Positions 1-8,993 of a stretch of DNA of 60,539 bases are shown in pieces (position 1 is the first letter of the stretch; every line of letters begins with the position of its first letter). Made by a program: the position numbers and the translations under genes. The stretch comes from Deltaproteobacteria bacterium (GTDB lineage Bacteria; Myxococcota_A; Polyangia; Haliangiales; Haliangiaceae), in assembly GCA_025353585.1 (NCBI GenBank), contig JANXOM010000223.1, positions 1-60,539 on the forward strand, given 5' to 3'. The notes beneath the pieces are model-generated. The model was given only the letters and a program-made list of their open reading frames with translations, was not told the origin of the DNA and did not search any database.

Positions 1-777
1 CTGCGCGAGGCGGACGTGATCGCGGCCGAGGACACGCGGTCGGCGAAGACCCTGCTCCAGCACGCGGACGCGGCGGGGGGCGCGAACGCGGCGCGCCGGC
101 TCGTCTCGTACTTCGAGGGCAACGAGGCCGCGCGGGCCGACGAGCTCGTCGGGCTCCTGCAGGGCGGCGCGAAGGTCGCGGTGATCAGCGAGGCCGGGAT
201 GCCGGGCGTGTCGGATCCGGGCGCGCGCGCGGTGGCGGCGGCGATCGCGGCCGGCGTGCGCGTGGAGGTGATCTCGGGGCCGAGCGCGGCGCTCGCGGCG
301 CTCGTCGGCTCCGGCTTCCCGACGGACCGGTTCACGTTCATCGGCTTTCCGCCGCGCGAGCAGGGCGCCCGGCAGGAGCTGTTCGGCACGCTGCGCGATG
401 TCACGCATGCGCTGATCTTCTACGAGGCGCCGGATCGCGTCGGGGCCACCCTCGCCGATCTCGTGGCGTCGTTCGGCGCGGAGCGGCGCGCGAGCCTCGG
501 CCGCGAGCTGACGAAGCTGCACGAGGAGCACGTGCGCGGGACGGTCGCGGAGCTGGCCGCGAAGTACGCCGACGTCTCGCCGCGCGGCGAGTGCACGCTC
601 GTGGTGGCCGGCGGCGCAGCGGCGGCCTCGACGGTGGACGTGGAGGGCGAGCTCCAGCGGCTCCTCGATTCGGGGCTCGGGCCGAAGGACGCGGCGGCGC
701 GCCTCGTCGTGGTGACGGGCAAGCCGCGCCGGCAGCTCTACCAGCTCGCGCTGTCGCTGCAGCGAGGGCGGCCCTAG
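1..777 (+). CDS. rsmI: 16S rRNA 2'-O-ribose methyltransferase RsmI, 5' end missing
   Basis: RsmI uses SAM to 2'-O-methylate C1402 of 16S rRNA in the decoding centre. The frame is open from base 1, reading [13 protein letters not shown]; the D-V-I-A-A-E-D-T-R block is the family's N-terminal signature, so only the first few dozen residues lie outside the window. Later family blocks are present: [12 protein letters not shown] (SAM-binding loop of the tetrapyrrole-methylase fold), [27 protein letters not shown], and the FYEAPDRV and RELTKLHEE segments. The TAG stop at 775-777 overlaps the GTG start of the next gene, so the two are probably co-transcribed. Product recognition is secure; the true start cannot be seen. 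Confidence 0.93.
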   Translation: MREADVIAAEDTRSAKTLLQHADAAGGANAARRLVSYFEGNEAARADELVGLLQGGAKVAVISEAGMPGVSDPGARAVAAAIAAGVRVEVISGPSAALAALVGSGFPTDRFTFIGFPPREQGARQELFGTLRDVTHALIFYEAPDRVGATLADLVASFGAERRASLGRELTKLHEEHVRGTVAELAAKYADVSPRGECTLVVAGGAAAASTVDVEGELQRLLDSGLGPKDAAARLVVVTGKPRRQLYQLALSLQRGRP

Positions 778-2063
778 TGTCGGCGCCATCCGCGCCGATC
801 ACGTTTGCCGGCGAGTCGCCGCACCTGACGCTGCGCCGCCGCACGCTGCCGAGCGGGCTCGAGGTCGTGCTGCACGCCGATCCGTCGTCGCCGAACGTCG
901 CCGTCAGCGTCTGGTACCGCGCCGGCAGCTCCGACGAGCGGCCCGAGCGCACGGGCCTCGCGCACCTGTTCGAGCACCTGTTCAAGAACTCGCAGCACAT
1001 GACGGCGAAGCACTACGAGGTGCTGCGGACGGCCGGCGCGAGCGACGCCAACGCGTCGACGGGCGGCGATCGCACCGCGTATCACGAGGTCGTCCCCGCC
1101 GATCAGCTGGCGCTCGCGCTGTGGCTCGAGAGCGATCGCATGGGCTACTGGGCGCCGTGCATCGACGAGGCGCGGCTCGCGACGCAGCAGTCCGTCGTGC
1201 GCGCCGAGCGCCGCCAGCGCTACGAGGACGTGGCGTACGGCGCCGAGCGCTTCGCCGTCGCCGCCGCGCTCTACCCCGACGGCGACCCGCGCCGCCACCT
1301 GACGATCGGCCTCCACGACCATATCCAGGCCGCGACCGTCGACGATCTGCTCGCCTGGTACCGCACGTGGTACGTGCCCGCCAACGCCACGCTCGTCATC
1401 GCGGGCGACTTCGACGACGCGCAGTGCGACGCGCTCGTCGACCAGTACTTCGGCAGCTTCCCGGCCTCGACGCGGCCCGCGCGCCCGCAGCCCGTCGCGC
1501 CCCCGCCGGCCGCCGCGCAGATCCAGATCCCCGACCGCTTCGCCGTCCTGCCGCGCATCCACCGCGCGTGGCCGGGGCCGGCGGCGTTCGCCGCCGACGA
1601 GGCCGAGCTCGACGTGCTCACGACCGCGTGGTGCGCCGTCGGCAGCGGTTCGTTGTGGCGCCGCCTCGTCTACGACACGCAGCTCGCGCAGCGCGTGTCG
1701 GCCTGGGCGAGTAGCACGCGGCTCGGCGGCGAGATCCACGTGGCGATCGATCTCCGCACCGGCGCCGATCCGGTGCGCGCGCGCGCCATCCTCGACGAGG
1801 AGCTCGCCCGCGGCGTCGACCAGGCCCAGCTCCGCCGCGTCCTCACGCGCCGCGAGGCCGGCGCGATCTGGTCGCTCTCCGGCATCGGCCGCCGCGCGCA
1901 GATGCTGCAGCGCTACAACCTCTACACCGGCGAGCCGGACGGCCTCGCCCCCGAGCTCGCTCGCTACCGCGCCCTCACGCCGGCCGGCATCGAGGCGGCC
2001 CGGGCGCGCTGGCTCGATCCGGCGATGCGGATCGAAGTCGAGACCGTCCCCGCGCGCGCGTAA
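777..2063 (+). CDS. M16 family zinc metallopeptidase (pitrilysin-like)
   Basis: A 428-residue M16 (pitrilysin/insulinase) peptidase. The inverted zinc motif is intact: H63-L-F-E66-H67, with a third ligand candidate E144 exactly 76 residues after H67, as expected for HxxEH(x)74-76E. The N-terminal half shows typical blocks: LPSGLEVVLH, YRAGSSDE, GLAHLFEHLF, and TWYVPANATLVIAGDFD. I place the start at the GTG at 777-779 because the frame upstream is the antisense-like shadow of rsmI and this codon overlaps its stop. At about 430 residues it matches the paired-domain PqqL/MPP-like members. No signal peptide is evident, so it may be cytoplasmic or rely on a partner subunit. The substrate cannot be told. 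Confidence 0.88.
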   Translation: MSAPSAPITFAGESPHLTLRRRTLPSGLEVVLHADPSSPNVAVSVWYRAGSSDERPERTGLAHLFEHLFKNSQHMTAKHYEVLRTAGASDANASTGGDRTAYHEVVPADQLALALWLESDRMGYWAPCIDEARLATQQSVVRAERRQRYEDVAYGAERFAVAAALYPDGDPRRHLTIGLHDHIQAATVDDLLAWYRTWYVPANATLVIAGDFDDAQCDALVDQYFGSFPASTRPARPQPVAPPPAAAQIQIPDRFAVLPRIHRAWPGPAAFAADEAELDVLTTAWCAVGSGSLWRRLVYDTQLAQRVSAWASSTRLGGEIHVAIDLRTGADPVRARAILDEELARGVDQAQLRRVLTRREAGAIWSLSGIGRRAQMLQRYNLYTGEPDGLAPELARYRALTPAGIEAARARWLDPAMRIEVETVPARA

Positions 2064-2081
2064 CTCGACTAGATTCGCCCC

Positions 2082-3857
2082 ATGGTGAAGCTACCGGTCG
2101 TGATGTTCGCGGTGGGGCTCGGTGTCGTCGCGGGGTGCAAGGCAAAGGAGAAGGACAACAACGGGCTCGCCACGGGGAGCGGCCACGCCGGTGCGGGCAG
2201 CGGCGCGCCGGTCGCCGGCTCGGCGGGGAGCGCGGTCATCGAGACCGCGGCGGGCTCGGCGATCGGGGACCTGCCCGTCGTCTCGGACTGTCCCAAGTCG
2301 CTCTCCGGCGGAGAGAAGGTCGCGCGCACGATCAAGAAGGAGTGCGGACCGGTTGCCGTCATCGGGGAGTACGAGGTGAACGGGTCGCTCACGCTCGAGG
2401 CCGGCGTGGTCCTCAAGTTCGCCCCGGACGCGAAGCTGAGCGTCGGCTACAACGACGTCCCGGCGAAGCTCTTCGTCAAGGGCGGAGACGCCCCCGACCA
2501 GCGCGTGCTGTTCACGTCCGGCGGGGACAAGGCGCCCGGCGTCTGGCGGGGTGTCGAGCTCTACGGCGGCGCGGGCCGGTCGCAGATCACGGGGCTCGAC
2601 ATCGAGTACGCCGGGGCGGCGGATGGGGCGGCGCTGCGGCTGCGTGGCGCCATCGACGTCGCGTTCACGCGGAGCTCGGTCAAGCACGCGCGGAACCTGG
2701 GCATCGAGGCGACCGCGGGTTCCACGTTCTCCGCGTTCAGCGGAAACACCTTCGACGACATCGCGAAGATCGCGCTCGCCGTCGAGCCCGTCACCGTCGG
2801 CACGCTCGGGGCCGGCAACACCTTCCCCAAGGACGCGTTCGTCGAGATCCGCGCCGGGAAAGTGCCGGTCAGCGCGACCTGGAAGAACATCGGGGCGCCG
2901 TACCACGTCGCCGATGAGGTCAGCGTCGCGACGGAGACCACGCCCACGACGCTCACGCTCGCCGACGTCACGCTCGTCTTCGACAGCGGCGCGAGCCTCG
3001 CCATCGGCTACAGCTCCAAGGGCAAGCTCGTCGTCACCGGGCCCGCGACGTTCACGAGCGCCGAGGCCAAGCCGGGCAGCTGGAAGGGCGTGTGGATCTA
3101 CACGAACGGCGAGGCCCAGATCGACAACGCGACGTTCGCGGGCGGCGGCCGTGACGACGGTGGCGCGCTGAACGGCAAGCAAGGGGCCGTCATCGCGCTC
3201 GGCGCCGTGACCTTCAAGGACAGCAAGTACGGGCTCTGGCTCGAGGATGGCGTCAACCTGAGCGCGCCCAAGGTGCTCACGTTCAGCGGCAACGACAAGG
3301 CCGCGCGCATGTGGGCCGGCTCGTTCGGCGCGCTCGGGGCGACCAACGTCTACGCGGACGGACAGCTCGTGGAGATCGGGGGCGGCAAGCTCGCCGCCGA
3401 CACCACCTGGAGCCCGCAGGGCAAGGCGAGCGTGCAGGTGCTCGACGAGGTCTCGATCGGCGATGGGCATACGCTCACGATCGCCGGCGGCGCCACCTAC
3501 GCGTGGAAGTCCGGGATCGAGCTCGCCGTCGGGTACAACACCGCCGGGACGCTGAAGATCGCCGGCACGGCGACGGCCCCGGTGGTGATGACGGCGAGTG
3601 CGAAGGGCGACACGTGGAACGGGGTGAAGCTCTACGCCGAGGCGCGCGGCTCGGCGCTCGCGTACCTCGACCTCGCGGACGTGGGCGGCGAGGGCGGCGT
3701 GTTCGCCAAGAGCGGCGCGGCCGGCAAGCTCGACCACGTGACGTGCGCGCGCTGTGCGGCGACGTTCGCCTTCGAGTGCGGCGCCAAGGTCGAGCCGGCG
3801 GCCGTGACGACCGGCGCCGAGACCAAGCTCGCGGTCAAGAAGCCCGACGGCTGCTGA
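2082..3857 (+). CDS. Lipoprotein with three beta-helix-like repeats
   Basis: A 591-residue predicted lipoprotein. The N-terminus MVKLPVVMFAVGLGVVAGC ends in a good lipobox (V-A-G-C), followed by a Lys/Gly/Ala/Ser-rich linker. The rest contains three divergent copies of a roughly 160-residue module. Each has a block like LTLEAGVVLKF or LTIAGGATYAW, then LSVGY / LAIGY / LAVGY, and then a W-x-G-V-x-(L/I)-Y block (WRGVELY, WKGVWIY, WNGVKLY). This layout suggests a right-handed parallel beta-helix as in adhesin- or polysaccharide-lyase-like surface proteins. Cysteines cluster at the C-terminus (CARCAATFAFEC). No catalytic signature was recognised. The function is unknown; a cell-surface structural or binding role is inferred. 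Confidence 0.75.
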   Translation: MVKLPVVMFAVGLGVVAGCKAKEKDNNGLATGSGHAGAGSGAPVAGSAGSAVIETAAGSAIGDLPVVSDCPKSLSGGEKVARTIKKECGPVAVIGEYEVNGSLTLEAGVVLKFAPDAKLSVGYNDVPAKLFVKGGDAPDQRVLFTSGGDKAPGVWRGVELYGGAGRSQITGLDIEYAGAADGAALRLRGAIDVAFTRSSVKHARNLGIEATAGSTFSAFSGNTFDDIAKIALAVEPVTVGTLGAGNTFPKDAFVEIRAGKVPVSATWKNIGAPYHVADEVSVATETTPTTLTLADVTLVFDSGASLAIGYSSKGKLVVTGPATFTSAEAKPGSWKGVWIYTNGEAQIDNATFAGGGRDDGGALNGKQGAVIALGAVTFKDSKYGLWLEDGVNLSAPKVLTFSGNDKAARMWAGSFGALGATNVYADGQLVEIGGGKLAADTTWSPQGKASVQVLDEVSIGDGHTLTIAGGATYAWKSGIELAVGYNTAGTLKIAGTATAPVVMTASAKGDTWNGVKLYAEARGSALAYLDLADVGGEGGVFAKSGAAGKLDHVTCARCAATFAFECGAKVEPAAVTTGAETKLAVKKPDGC

Positions 3858-3876
3858 GCCCGCGTTCCTCGCGGGC
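3858..3876 (+). terminator. Hairpin after beta-helix lipoprotein gene
   Basis: A perfect 7-bp stem (GCCCGCG / CGCGGGC) with a 5-nt loop starts immediately after the TGA. A second hairpin (GGCGGC, 3-nt loop, GCCGCC; 3898-3912) follows. There is no T-run. Since the next gene is convergent, these may work as a bidirectional or Rho-assisted terminator. Confidence 0.35.
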
Positions 3877-3926
3877 GATCACCTCCGTACAGGCGCTGGC
3901 GGCGGAGCCGCCGAGCCGATCGAGCG

Positions 3927-4997
3927 CTACGGACCCGGCGTCGGGTTCTTGACGATCTTCAGCGTCTTCCCGATCGCGGGCGTCTCGTGGATCTCGTTCT
4001 TGTCGTCGACCCAGACGGCCTCGAAGTCCTCGAGCTTCTCGCGCTTGATGATGTCCATGCCCTCGCGCCAGCCGTAGATGAACATCACCTTCGACCACGC
4101 GTCCGCCGTGAACGCGTCCTTCGCGCGGATCGTTACCGAGCGCGACGCGTGCGCGGGCTGGCCGTTCCGCGGGTCGAGGATGTGGTGGTACCGGACGCCG
4201 TCCTTGACGAACCCGCGCTCGTAGTCGCCGCTGGTCGAGAACGAGTGGTTCGTGATCGGCGCCACCGCGAACTGGGCGTCCCGCGCGCCCCGCGGATCGC
4301 GGATCGCGACCATCCACGGGTCAGCGCCCTTCGCGCCGGAGATGTACATGTCGCCGCCGGCCTGGACCATGAAGTCCACGAAGCCCGCGTCGACCAGGAT
4401 CTTCACGCACCGGTCGACGGCGTAGCCCTTCGCGATGCCGCCGAGCGTGATCGCCATGCCCTTGCGCTTGAGGAACACCGAGTGCTTCGCGGGATCGAGG
4501 ACGACGTCCTTCCAGCCGATCATCGCGAGCCGCTTCTTGACGTCCGCGGGGTCCGGCAACGTCCCGTCCATCTCCTCGTCGAACTTCCACAGGCCCGCGA
4601 AGGCGCCGACCGTGATGTCGAAGACGCCGCCGGAGCGCTTCGAGACGTCGAGCGCCCGCGCGATGACGGCGTACGTCTCGTCGGACACGACCACGGGCGC
4701 CACGCCCGACGCCTGGTTGACCTGGACGACCTCCGACGGCGGCACCCCCGGGCGCACCCAGGTCGTCATCACCGTGTCGAGCCGCTTCATCTCCTCGAAC
4801 ACGGCGCGCGCCCCGAGCGCGGCCTTCGCCTCGTCGTCGGTCCAGATCCACACGGAGACGGTGGTGCCCATCGCCGTGTCGCTGTACGAGAGCTTGTGGT
4901 CGGGGCCCCGCGACGACGGGCTCTCGGCGCGCGCGACGCCGCTGGGGCCCCCCGCGAGGGCGAGCCCGAGACCGAACGCGACGATCGCAGCCCGCAT
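3927..4997 (-). CDS. apbE: FAD:protein FMN transferase (ApbE family)
   Basis: ApbE attaches FMN covalently to Thr/Ser of periplasmic or extracytoplasmic redox proteins (NqrB/C, RnfG, FMN_bind domains). This 356-residue copy has an N-terminal signal peptide (MRAAIVAFGLGLALAGG...ARA), then the family blocks TAMGTTVSVWIW, GGIAKGYAVDRCV, QAGGDMYISG, RDPRG and DPRNGQPAHASRSVTI, and the C-terminal metal-binding segment FTADAWSKVMF. The ATG at 4997 overlaps the stop of the upstream small membrane gene (ATGA), implying translational coupling. No FMN_bind or NQR/RNF target is encoded nearby, so the substrate is unknown. The window's large electron-transfer locus is 38 kb away and has no obvious FMN_bind domain. 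Confidence 0.9.
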   Translation of the reverse strand: MRAAIVAFGLGLALAGGPSGVARAESPSSRGPDHKLSYSDTAMGTTVSVWIWTDDEAKAALGARAVFEEMKRLDTVMTTWVRPGVPPSEVVQVNQASGVAPVVVSDETYAVIARALDVSKRSGGVFDITVGAFAGLWKFDEEMDGTLPDPADVKKRLAMIGWKDVVLDPAKHSVFLKRKGMAITLGGIAKGYAVDRCVKILVDAGFVDFMVQAGGDMYISGAKGADPWMVAIRDPRGARDAQFAVAPITNHSFSTSGDYERGFVKDGVRYHHILDPRNGQPAHASRSVTIRAKDAFTADAWSKVMFIYGWREGMDIIKREKLEDFEAVWVDDKNEIHETPAIGKTLKIVKNPTPGP

Positions 4998-5275
4998 CAC
5001 ACCACCGCGTGCACGATGCCGAGGACGATCAGCACGCCACCGACGCCGAGGGAGAGGATCACCGCCGACACCGCGAGCGCGAGCGTGTTCTGCGTCTCTT
5101 GCTGCAGACCCTTCCACATGCCGATGAGGGCCGGGACCACACCGATCGCGGCGAGGCTGCCGCCGCCGATCGAGCCGTGCACGATGCCATGCATCGCGGC
5201 GAGCACGATGCCGAGCGCGATAAAGCCGAACGCCACGAGCACGGGCGTCTTGGAGTCGGGCACGGAAGAAGCCAT
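4997..5275 (-). CDS. Small three-helix membrane protein
   Basis: A 92-residue hydrophobic protein with three predicted membrane segments (about residues 11-32, 36-47 and 62-91) and a short polar loop WKGLQQETQN. Its TGA overlaps the apbE ATG, so the two are likely made together. I do not recognise a family. A role as a membrane partner of ApbE or of its flavinylated target is only a guess from position. Confidence 0.6.
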   Translation of the reverse strand: MASSVPDSKTPVLVAFGFIALGIVLAAMHGIVHGSIGGGSLAAIGVVPALIGMWKGLQQETQNTLALAVSAVILSLGVGGVLIVLGIVHAVV

Positions 5276-5314
5276 GCCTTGTTGTAGCAGACGACGAGCG
5301 GGATCTAGGGCGAT

Positions 5315-5572
5315 CTAGCTTTCGGAGTACATCCGCAGCTGCTCGCGCATCACGTCGTCGGTCAGCGCCGCCTGCACGGGCTCGAGCAGGCAGTCGGCGA
5401 GGACGAGGAGCAGGTCGTTGATGGACTTGTCCGCGACGAGCTTGTTCAGGATCTGCTTCGCGTCGCGGCTGTCGTCGCCGGCGAGGAGCTCCCGCACCTT
5501 GGTCGCCGTCAGATCGTCTCCCTGGAAGTCGATCATGATGTGCTGGCGCAGATAATCCATGAGGCGGTTCAC
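5315..5572 (-). CDS. Hypothetical 85-residue helical protein
   Basis: A short soluble protein, predicted mostly helical, with the segments TATKVRELLAGDD, AKQILNKLVADKSINDLLLVLADCL and DDVMREQLRMYSES. There is no signal peptide or metal motif. Two starts are possible: GTG at 5572 (MNRLMDYLRQH) or ATG at 5560 (MDYLRQH); the ATG gives 81 residues. It is divergent from the glycosyltransferase gene, with about 90 bp between them. Family not recognised. Confidence 0.5.
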   Translation of the reverse strand: MNRLMDYLRQHIMIDFQGDDLTATKVRELLAGDDSRDAKQILNKLVADKSINDLLLVLADCLLEPVQAALTDDVMREQLRMYSES

Positions 5573-5659
5573 GCGTGCCTAATAGCCCACCCGTTGCCGA
5601 GGATCAAGGCGACGACGAGGCTTGCGCAGCATCTTGTCCTCACGGATCATGGTGGCGCG

Positions 5660-7513
5660 ATGCCCCGGGTGTTGTTGACGGGTTTCTGCGCGGCGCCGGG
5701 CCCTCGGCGCGCCGGCGTGCAGCTCCGCCACGTCATCCGGTCTCTCACGGCGATGCACAGCGTCGACCTGCTCGTCGTCAAAGAGGGCGAACAGGCATAC
5801 GTCGAGCGGCAGGGCAGCGTGCGGATCCTGCGCGTCCCCACCCACGACGACGACATGCGCGCCCAGGTGCAGGCGTTCCAGCGCGCGCTCAAGCGCCAGC
5901 TCGACGGCGCGGACTACGAGGTCGTCCACTGCCGCGATAGCTGGAGCGGCATCCCCGTGCTCGAGGCGCGGGCGCGGCTCGGCTACGCCGTGGTCTACGA
6001 TCTCACCCGGTCGCCGCTCGGCCAGAGCACGCTGCTCGACGCCGAGCTCGAGGCCCAGTACGGCCGCGATGAAGAGGCGTGCCTCCTCGCGGCCGACATG
6101 ATCCTCGCGCCGACGCCCGCCGCCGTGAAGGCGCTCCAGGGTCGGGGCCGCCCCGAGCGCGTGCTGCTCTCGCCGCCGGGCGTCGACGTCGATCGGTTCG
6201 ACTGGGACGAGGATGCACCGGCGAGCGGGCCGCCGAAGATCTTGTACACGGGCGCGATCGGCCCGGGCGCCGGCGTGCGCGTGCTCGTGCGCGCGATGGC
6301 CGCGATCGTGGCGGAGCGCGACGCCCGGCTCGTCCTCGCCGGCCCGATGCCGCGCGGCTTCGATCAGGTCCTGCGCGAGGGCATCCGCGAGCTCGGCGTG
6401 GCCGACAAGGTCGAGGTCCTCGGCGCGGTCGATCACGATCAGCTGCCGACGCTCATCGGAACGGCCACGGTGTGCGTCGTGCCCTCGGCGCCCGACCTCG
6501 CACCGAACCCGACGGTCCTCTACCCGACGAAGCTCCTCGAGTACATGGCGTGCCGGCGCGCGGTCGTGGCGCCGCGGCGCGACACGATCGCGATGGTCGT
6601 GGAGAACGGCCGCGAGGCGCTGCTGTTCGAGCCTGGCGATCCGATCGATCTCGCGAAGAAGATCCTGCGCCTCATGGGCGAGCCGATGCTGCGCGAGCGC
6701 ATCGCGAAGGCCGGCTACGAGCGCGTGCGGCGCGACTTCACGGCCAGCGCCGCGCGGCGGTCCTTGCGATCCGCGTACGCCGTGCTCGCCCAGCGCTTCG
6801 CGGCGCACTTCGGGGACGTCGACGGCGGCGACGAGCGCCCGAAGGTGGAGGTCCTGTCCGACGATGACTTCGAGGCCACGGTCTTCGAGGATGTCTCGGG
6901 CGCGCCCGGCGGCGCGAGCGTCGACACGTCGGTCAGCGCGCTGCGGCTCGTCGAGGATCCGCACGCGGCTCTCGAGATCGGCTCCGGCGAGCTCGAGATC
7001 GAGGCCGACCCGGACGACCACGGCACCAGCTCCCAGCGGATCGTCGCGCCGCCGCCACGCTACGAGACGATCGAGCGCTCCCCGGTCGGGCCTGCACCGC
7101 GCGACAGCGGCGCGTGGACGCACCTCCATCCGGCGGCGGCGCCGGTCGCCCCCGACGACTGGGTCATCAGCGACATCGCGTCGGCGGCGAAGGCGACGGC
7201 CGTGATCCGCGCCGTCGTCGAGGAGAGCGGCGAGGTCTCGAGCGATGACGGCACGCCGATCGAGGGGGTCGCGGCGACCACCACCGGCTCGGCGCTGGTC
7301 GTCGATGGCTCGTTCGTCGCGGGCGAGATCGACGTGCCCACGCCGTCCTCGGAGCGGCTCGAGCGCCTCGCGCGGGCGGAGCGGGACCGAGAGCGGGAGC
7401 GGGACCGCGAGCCGGCCGTGGACTTCACGGCCGCGGGCGGGCTCCTCGGCGCGCCGACCGACCCGCCCGATCCGGACACCGGGAGCCGCACGCCGCCGCT
7501 CGAGCGCCGCTAG
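5660..7513 (+). CDS. GT4 family glycosyltransferase with long acidic C-terminal extension
   Basis: Residues 1 to about 400 form a GT-B glycosyltransferase of family 4. The N-terminal Rossmann domain starts at MPRVLLTGF. The C-terminal donor-binding domain has ILYTGAIGPGAGVRVLVRA, RLVLAGP, EVLGAVDHDQLPTLIG and KLLEYMACRRAVVA followed by GREALLFEPGD, the usual nucleotide-sugar-binding E-x7-E region. I start at ATG 5660 because the frame upstream overlaps the divergent gene and lacks fold character. The last roughly 200 residues are Asp/Glu/Ser/Pro-rich and low in complexity, ending in an Arg/Glu stretch (RDREREREREP-like). This is unusual for a GT4 and could be a protein-interaction tail. The sugar and acceptor are not predictable. 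Confidence 0.82.
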   Translation: MPRVLLTGFCAAPGPRRAGVQLRHVIRSLTAMHSVDLLVVKEGEQAYVERQGSVRILRVPTHDDDMRAQVQAFQRALKRQLDGADYEVVHCRDSWSGIPVLEARARLGYAVVYDLTRSPLGQSTLLDAELEAQYGRDEEACLLAADMILAPTPAAVKALQGRGRPERVLLSPPGVDVDRFDWDEDAPASGPPKILYTGAIGPGAGVRVLVRAMAAIVAERDARLVLAGPMPRGFDQVLREGIRELGVADKVEVLGAVDHDQLPTLIGTATVCVVPSAPDLAPNPTVLYPTKLLEYMACRRAVVAPRRDTIAMVVENGREALLFEPGDPIDLAKKILRLMGEPMLRERIAKAGYERVRRDFTASAARRSLRSAYAVLAQRFAAHFGDVDGGDERPKVEVLSDDDFEATVFEDVSGAPGGASVDTSVSALRLVEDPHAALEIGSGELEIEADPDDHGTSSQRIVAPPPRYETIERSPVGPAPRDSGAWTHLHPAAAPVAPDDWVISDIASAAKATAVIRAVVEESGEVSSDDGTPIEGVAATTTGSALVVDGSFVAGEIDVPTPSSERLERLARAERDRERERDREPAVDFTAAGGLLGAPTDPPDPDTGSRTPPLERR

Positions 7514-7545
7514 CACCGGCGGTACGGCGTAACGGCGCTACGGCG

Positions 7546-8361
7546 CTACGGCGTGACGAGCGCCGCGACCTCGGTCGCCGACAGCGCGCGGTCGTAGTAG
7601 ACGAGCTCGTCGAAGAACCCGACGAGCCCGTTCGCGTCGTTGTTGCGGCCGATGGTCAGCGGCGTGTCGTCGAACACCAGCGGCCCGCTGGCTTGCTGCA
7701 CGTCCTGCACGCCATCGACGTACCCCGTCACGCTCGCCGGCGTCCAGGTCATCGCCACGTGGTGCCACGTCCCGAGCGCCAGCGGCGCCGAGCCGTCGGC
7801 CTGGTGATGGCTCGTGTAGTAGGACGCGTGCAGCGGCGAGCCGGTGACGGACAGGCCGAACGACGCGTCGTCCGGCGGCAGGCCCTTGGCGACGAGCGCG
7901 TAGAAGAGCACCACGTCGTCGGGCGGGGTGATCACGTTGACCCAGGTCGCGAGCGTGAAGCCGGCCGCGCCGGGCCGAAAGGCGCTGGCGGGGGCGACGG
8001 CGAGCGACTCCTTGCCGTGGAACCGGTAGGCCTGGCCGGCGTGCGCGTTCCCCGCCAGGTTCGGGCACGCGGGGTCGCACGTCACGGCGTGATTCTCCGC
8101 GCTGTCCAGGGCGCCATCGCTCGGGTCGTCATCCATCAGGAGCAGGAGCGTCGGGCCGCTGGCGAGCGCCTCGATCGGCGTGTTCGCGTCGATGCGGCCA
8201 TCGGGCCCCCCGCCGGCGTCGCCCGGGCCGCTCGGGGCGGTGCACACGTCCGCGATGCAGACGAGCGTCATCGGACAGGCTCCGTTGCTCGCGCACGGCG
8301 CTCCGGCGGGCGGCGCGGGGCTGAAGCACCCGCCGAGCAGCAGGAGGAGGGCGCCGCGCAC
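7546..8361 (-). CDS. LamG-domain lipoprotein
   Basis: About 271 residues. The proposed GTG start at 8361 gives a short lipoprotein signal, VRGALLLLLGGC, with lipobox L-G-G-C. A Cys-rich, Asp/Gly-rich linker follows (CASNGACPMTLVCIADVC). From about residue 85 to the end is a concanavalin/LamG-like jelly roll: AYRFHGKESLAV, FTLATWVNVI, GTWHHVAMTW, GYVDGVQ, LTIGRNND and GFFDELVYYDRALS are the classic LamG blocks. Such proteins bind carbohydrate or other surface ligands outside the cell. The reading frame continues upstream but is only the shadow of the divergent membrane gene. It converges on the glycosyltransferase gene. Confidence 0.78.
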   Translation of the reverse strand: MRGALLLLLGGCFSPAPPAGAPCASNGACPMTLVCIADVCTAPSGPGDAGGGPDGRIDANTPIEALASGPTLLLLMDDDPSDGALDSAENHAVTCDPACPNLAGNAHAGQAYRFHGKESLAVAPASAFRPGAAGFTLATWVNVITPPDDVVLFYALVAKGLPPDDASFGLSVTGSPLHASYYTSHHQADGSAPLALGTWHHVAMTWTPASVTGYVDGVQDVQQASGPLVFDDTPLTIGRNNDANGLVGFFDELVYYDRALSATEVAALVTP

Positions 8362-8427
8362 CTCGTCGAGGCTATCACGCGAGGCCGTTGCACCCGACGT
8401 GATACCGTCGCGGCGAGGGTCCTTCCG

Positions 8428-8973
8428 TTGCCGGTCGTCGCGCTCGTGAATCTGCTGTTCGGGATCGGCTTCGCGTTGATCGCGCGCGACCGCATCAAGG
8501 CCGATGGCACGTTCGCCACGCCCGCGTTCCCGCTCGTCGCGCTCCACGCCGCGGTGATCGTGGCGCCGAACGCGCACTACTTCTACGCGGCCCACGCGGC
8601 CTGGGCGTGGATGTACTGGCTCGACCCCGACAAGGTCTCCGGGCTCGCGCTCGTGCCGCTCATGGTCGCCCACGCGGTGCTCGTGATCGGCGGCTGGTAC
8701 GGCGGCGCGTTCATGATCCGCCGCGGGCTCGCCGGCGCGCTGCTCTACATCGGCGGCGCGGTCGCGCTGCTGCTCTTGGTGATGATCGTCGTCGGTATCG
8801 GACGACTGTCGTACGCATCCGACTACGCCGGCTACGACGCGCGAACCGGGATCTCGCCGTTCGCGGTCAAGCTCGGCTGGGCGTTCTCGGTCTCGCTGCT
8901 CGCGCTGTTCGGCTCGGGCATCTACGTCGCCATCGAGCTGGGCCGCGACGCCCGCCGCGTGCGCGCCCGGTAG
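8428..8973 (+). CDS. Four-helix integral membrane protein
   Basis: About 181 residues with four predicted membrane helices: LPVVALVNLLFGIGFALIA; ALHAAVIVAP through WAWMYWL; ALVPLMVAHAVLVIGGWY; and ALLYIGGAVALLLLVMIVVG followed by a C-terminal segment AFSVSLLALFGSGIYVAIEL. It ends in a basic tail. The start is uncertain: TTG at 8428 gives LPLPVVALVN, or GTG at 8446. It is divergent from the LamG lipoprotein, with 66 bp between the proposed starts. I do not recognise the family. Confidence 0.62.
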   Translation: MPVVALVNLLFGIGFALIARDRIKADGTFATPAFPLVALHAAVIVAPNAHYFYAAHAAWAWMYWLDPDKVSGLALVPLMVAHAVLVIGGWYGGAFMIRRGLAGALLYIGGAVALLLLVMIVVGIGRLSYASDYAGYDARTGISPFAVKLGWAFSVSLLALFGSGIYVAIELGRDARRVRAR

Positions 8974-8993
8974 CTGTGATACGACTGCCGAGT

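Noticed and set aside
7522..7555. ACGGCG-type short repeats between the glycosyltransferase and LamG genes
   Set aside because: Imperfect, under 40 bp, in a convergent spacer; no clear hairpin. Noted but not called.
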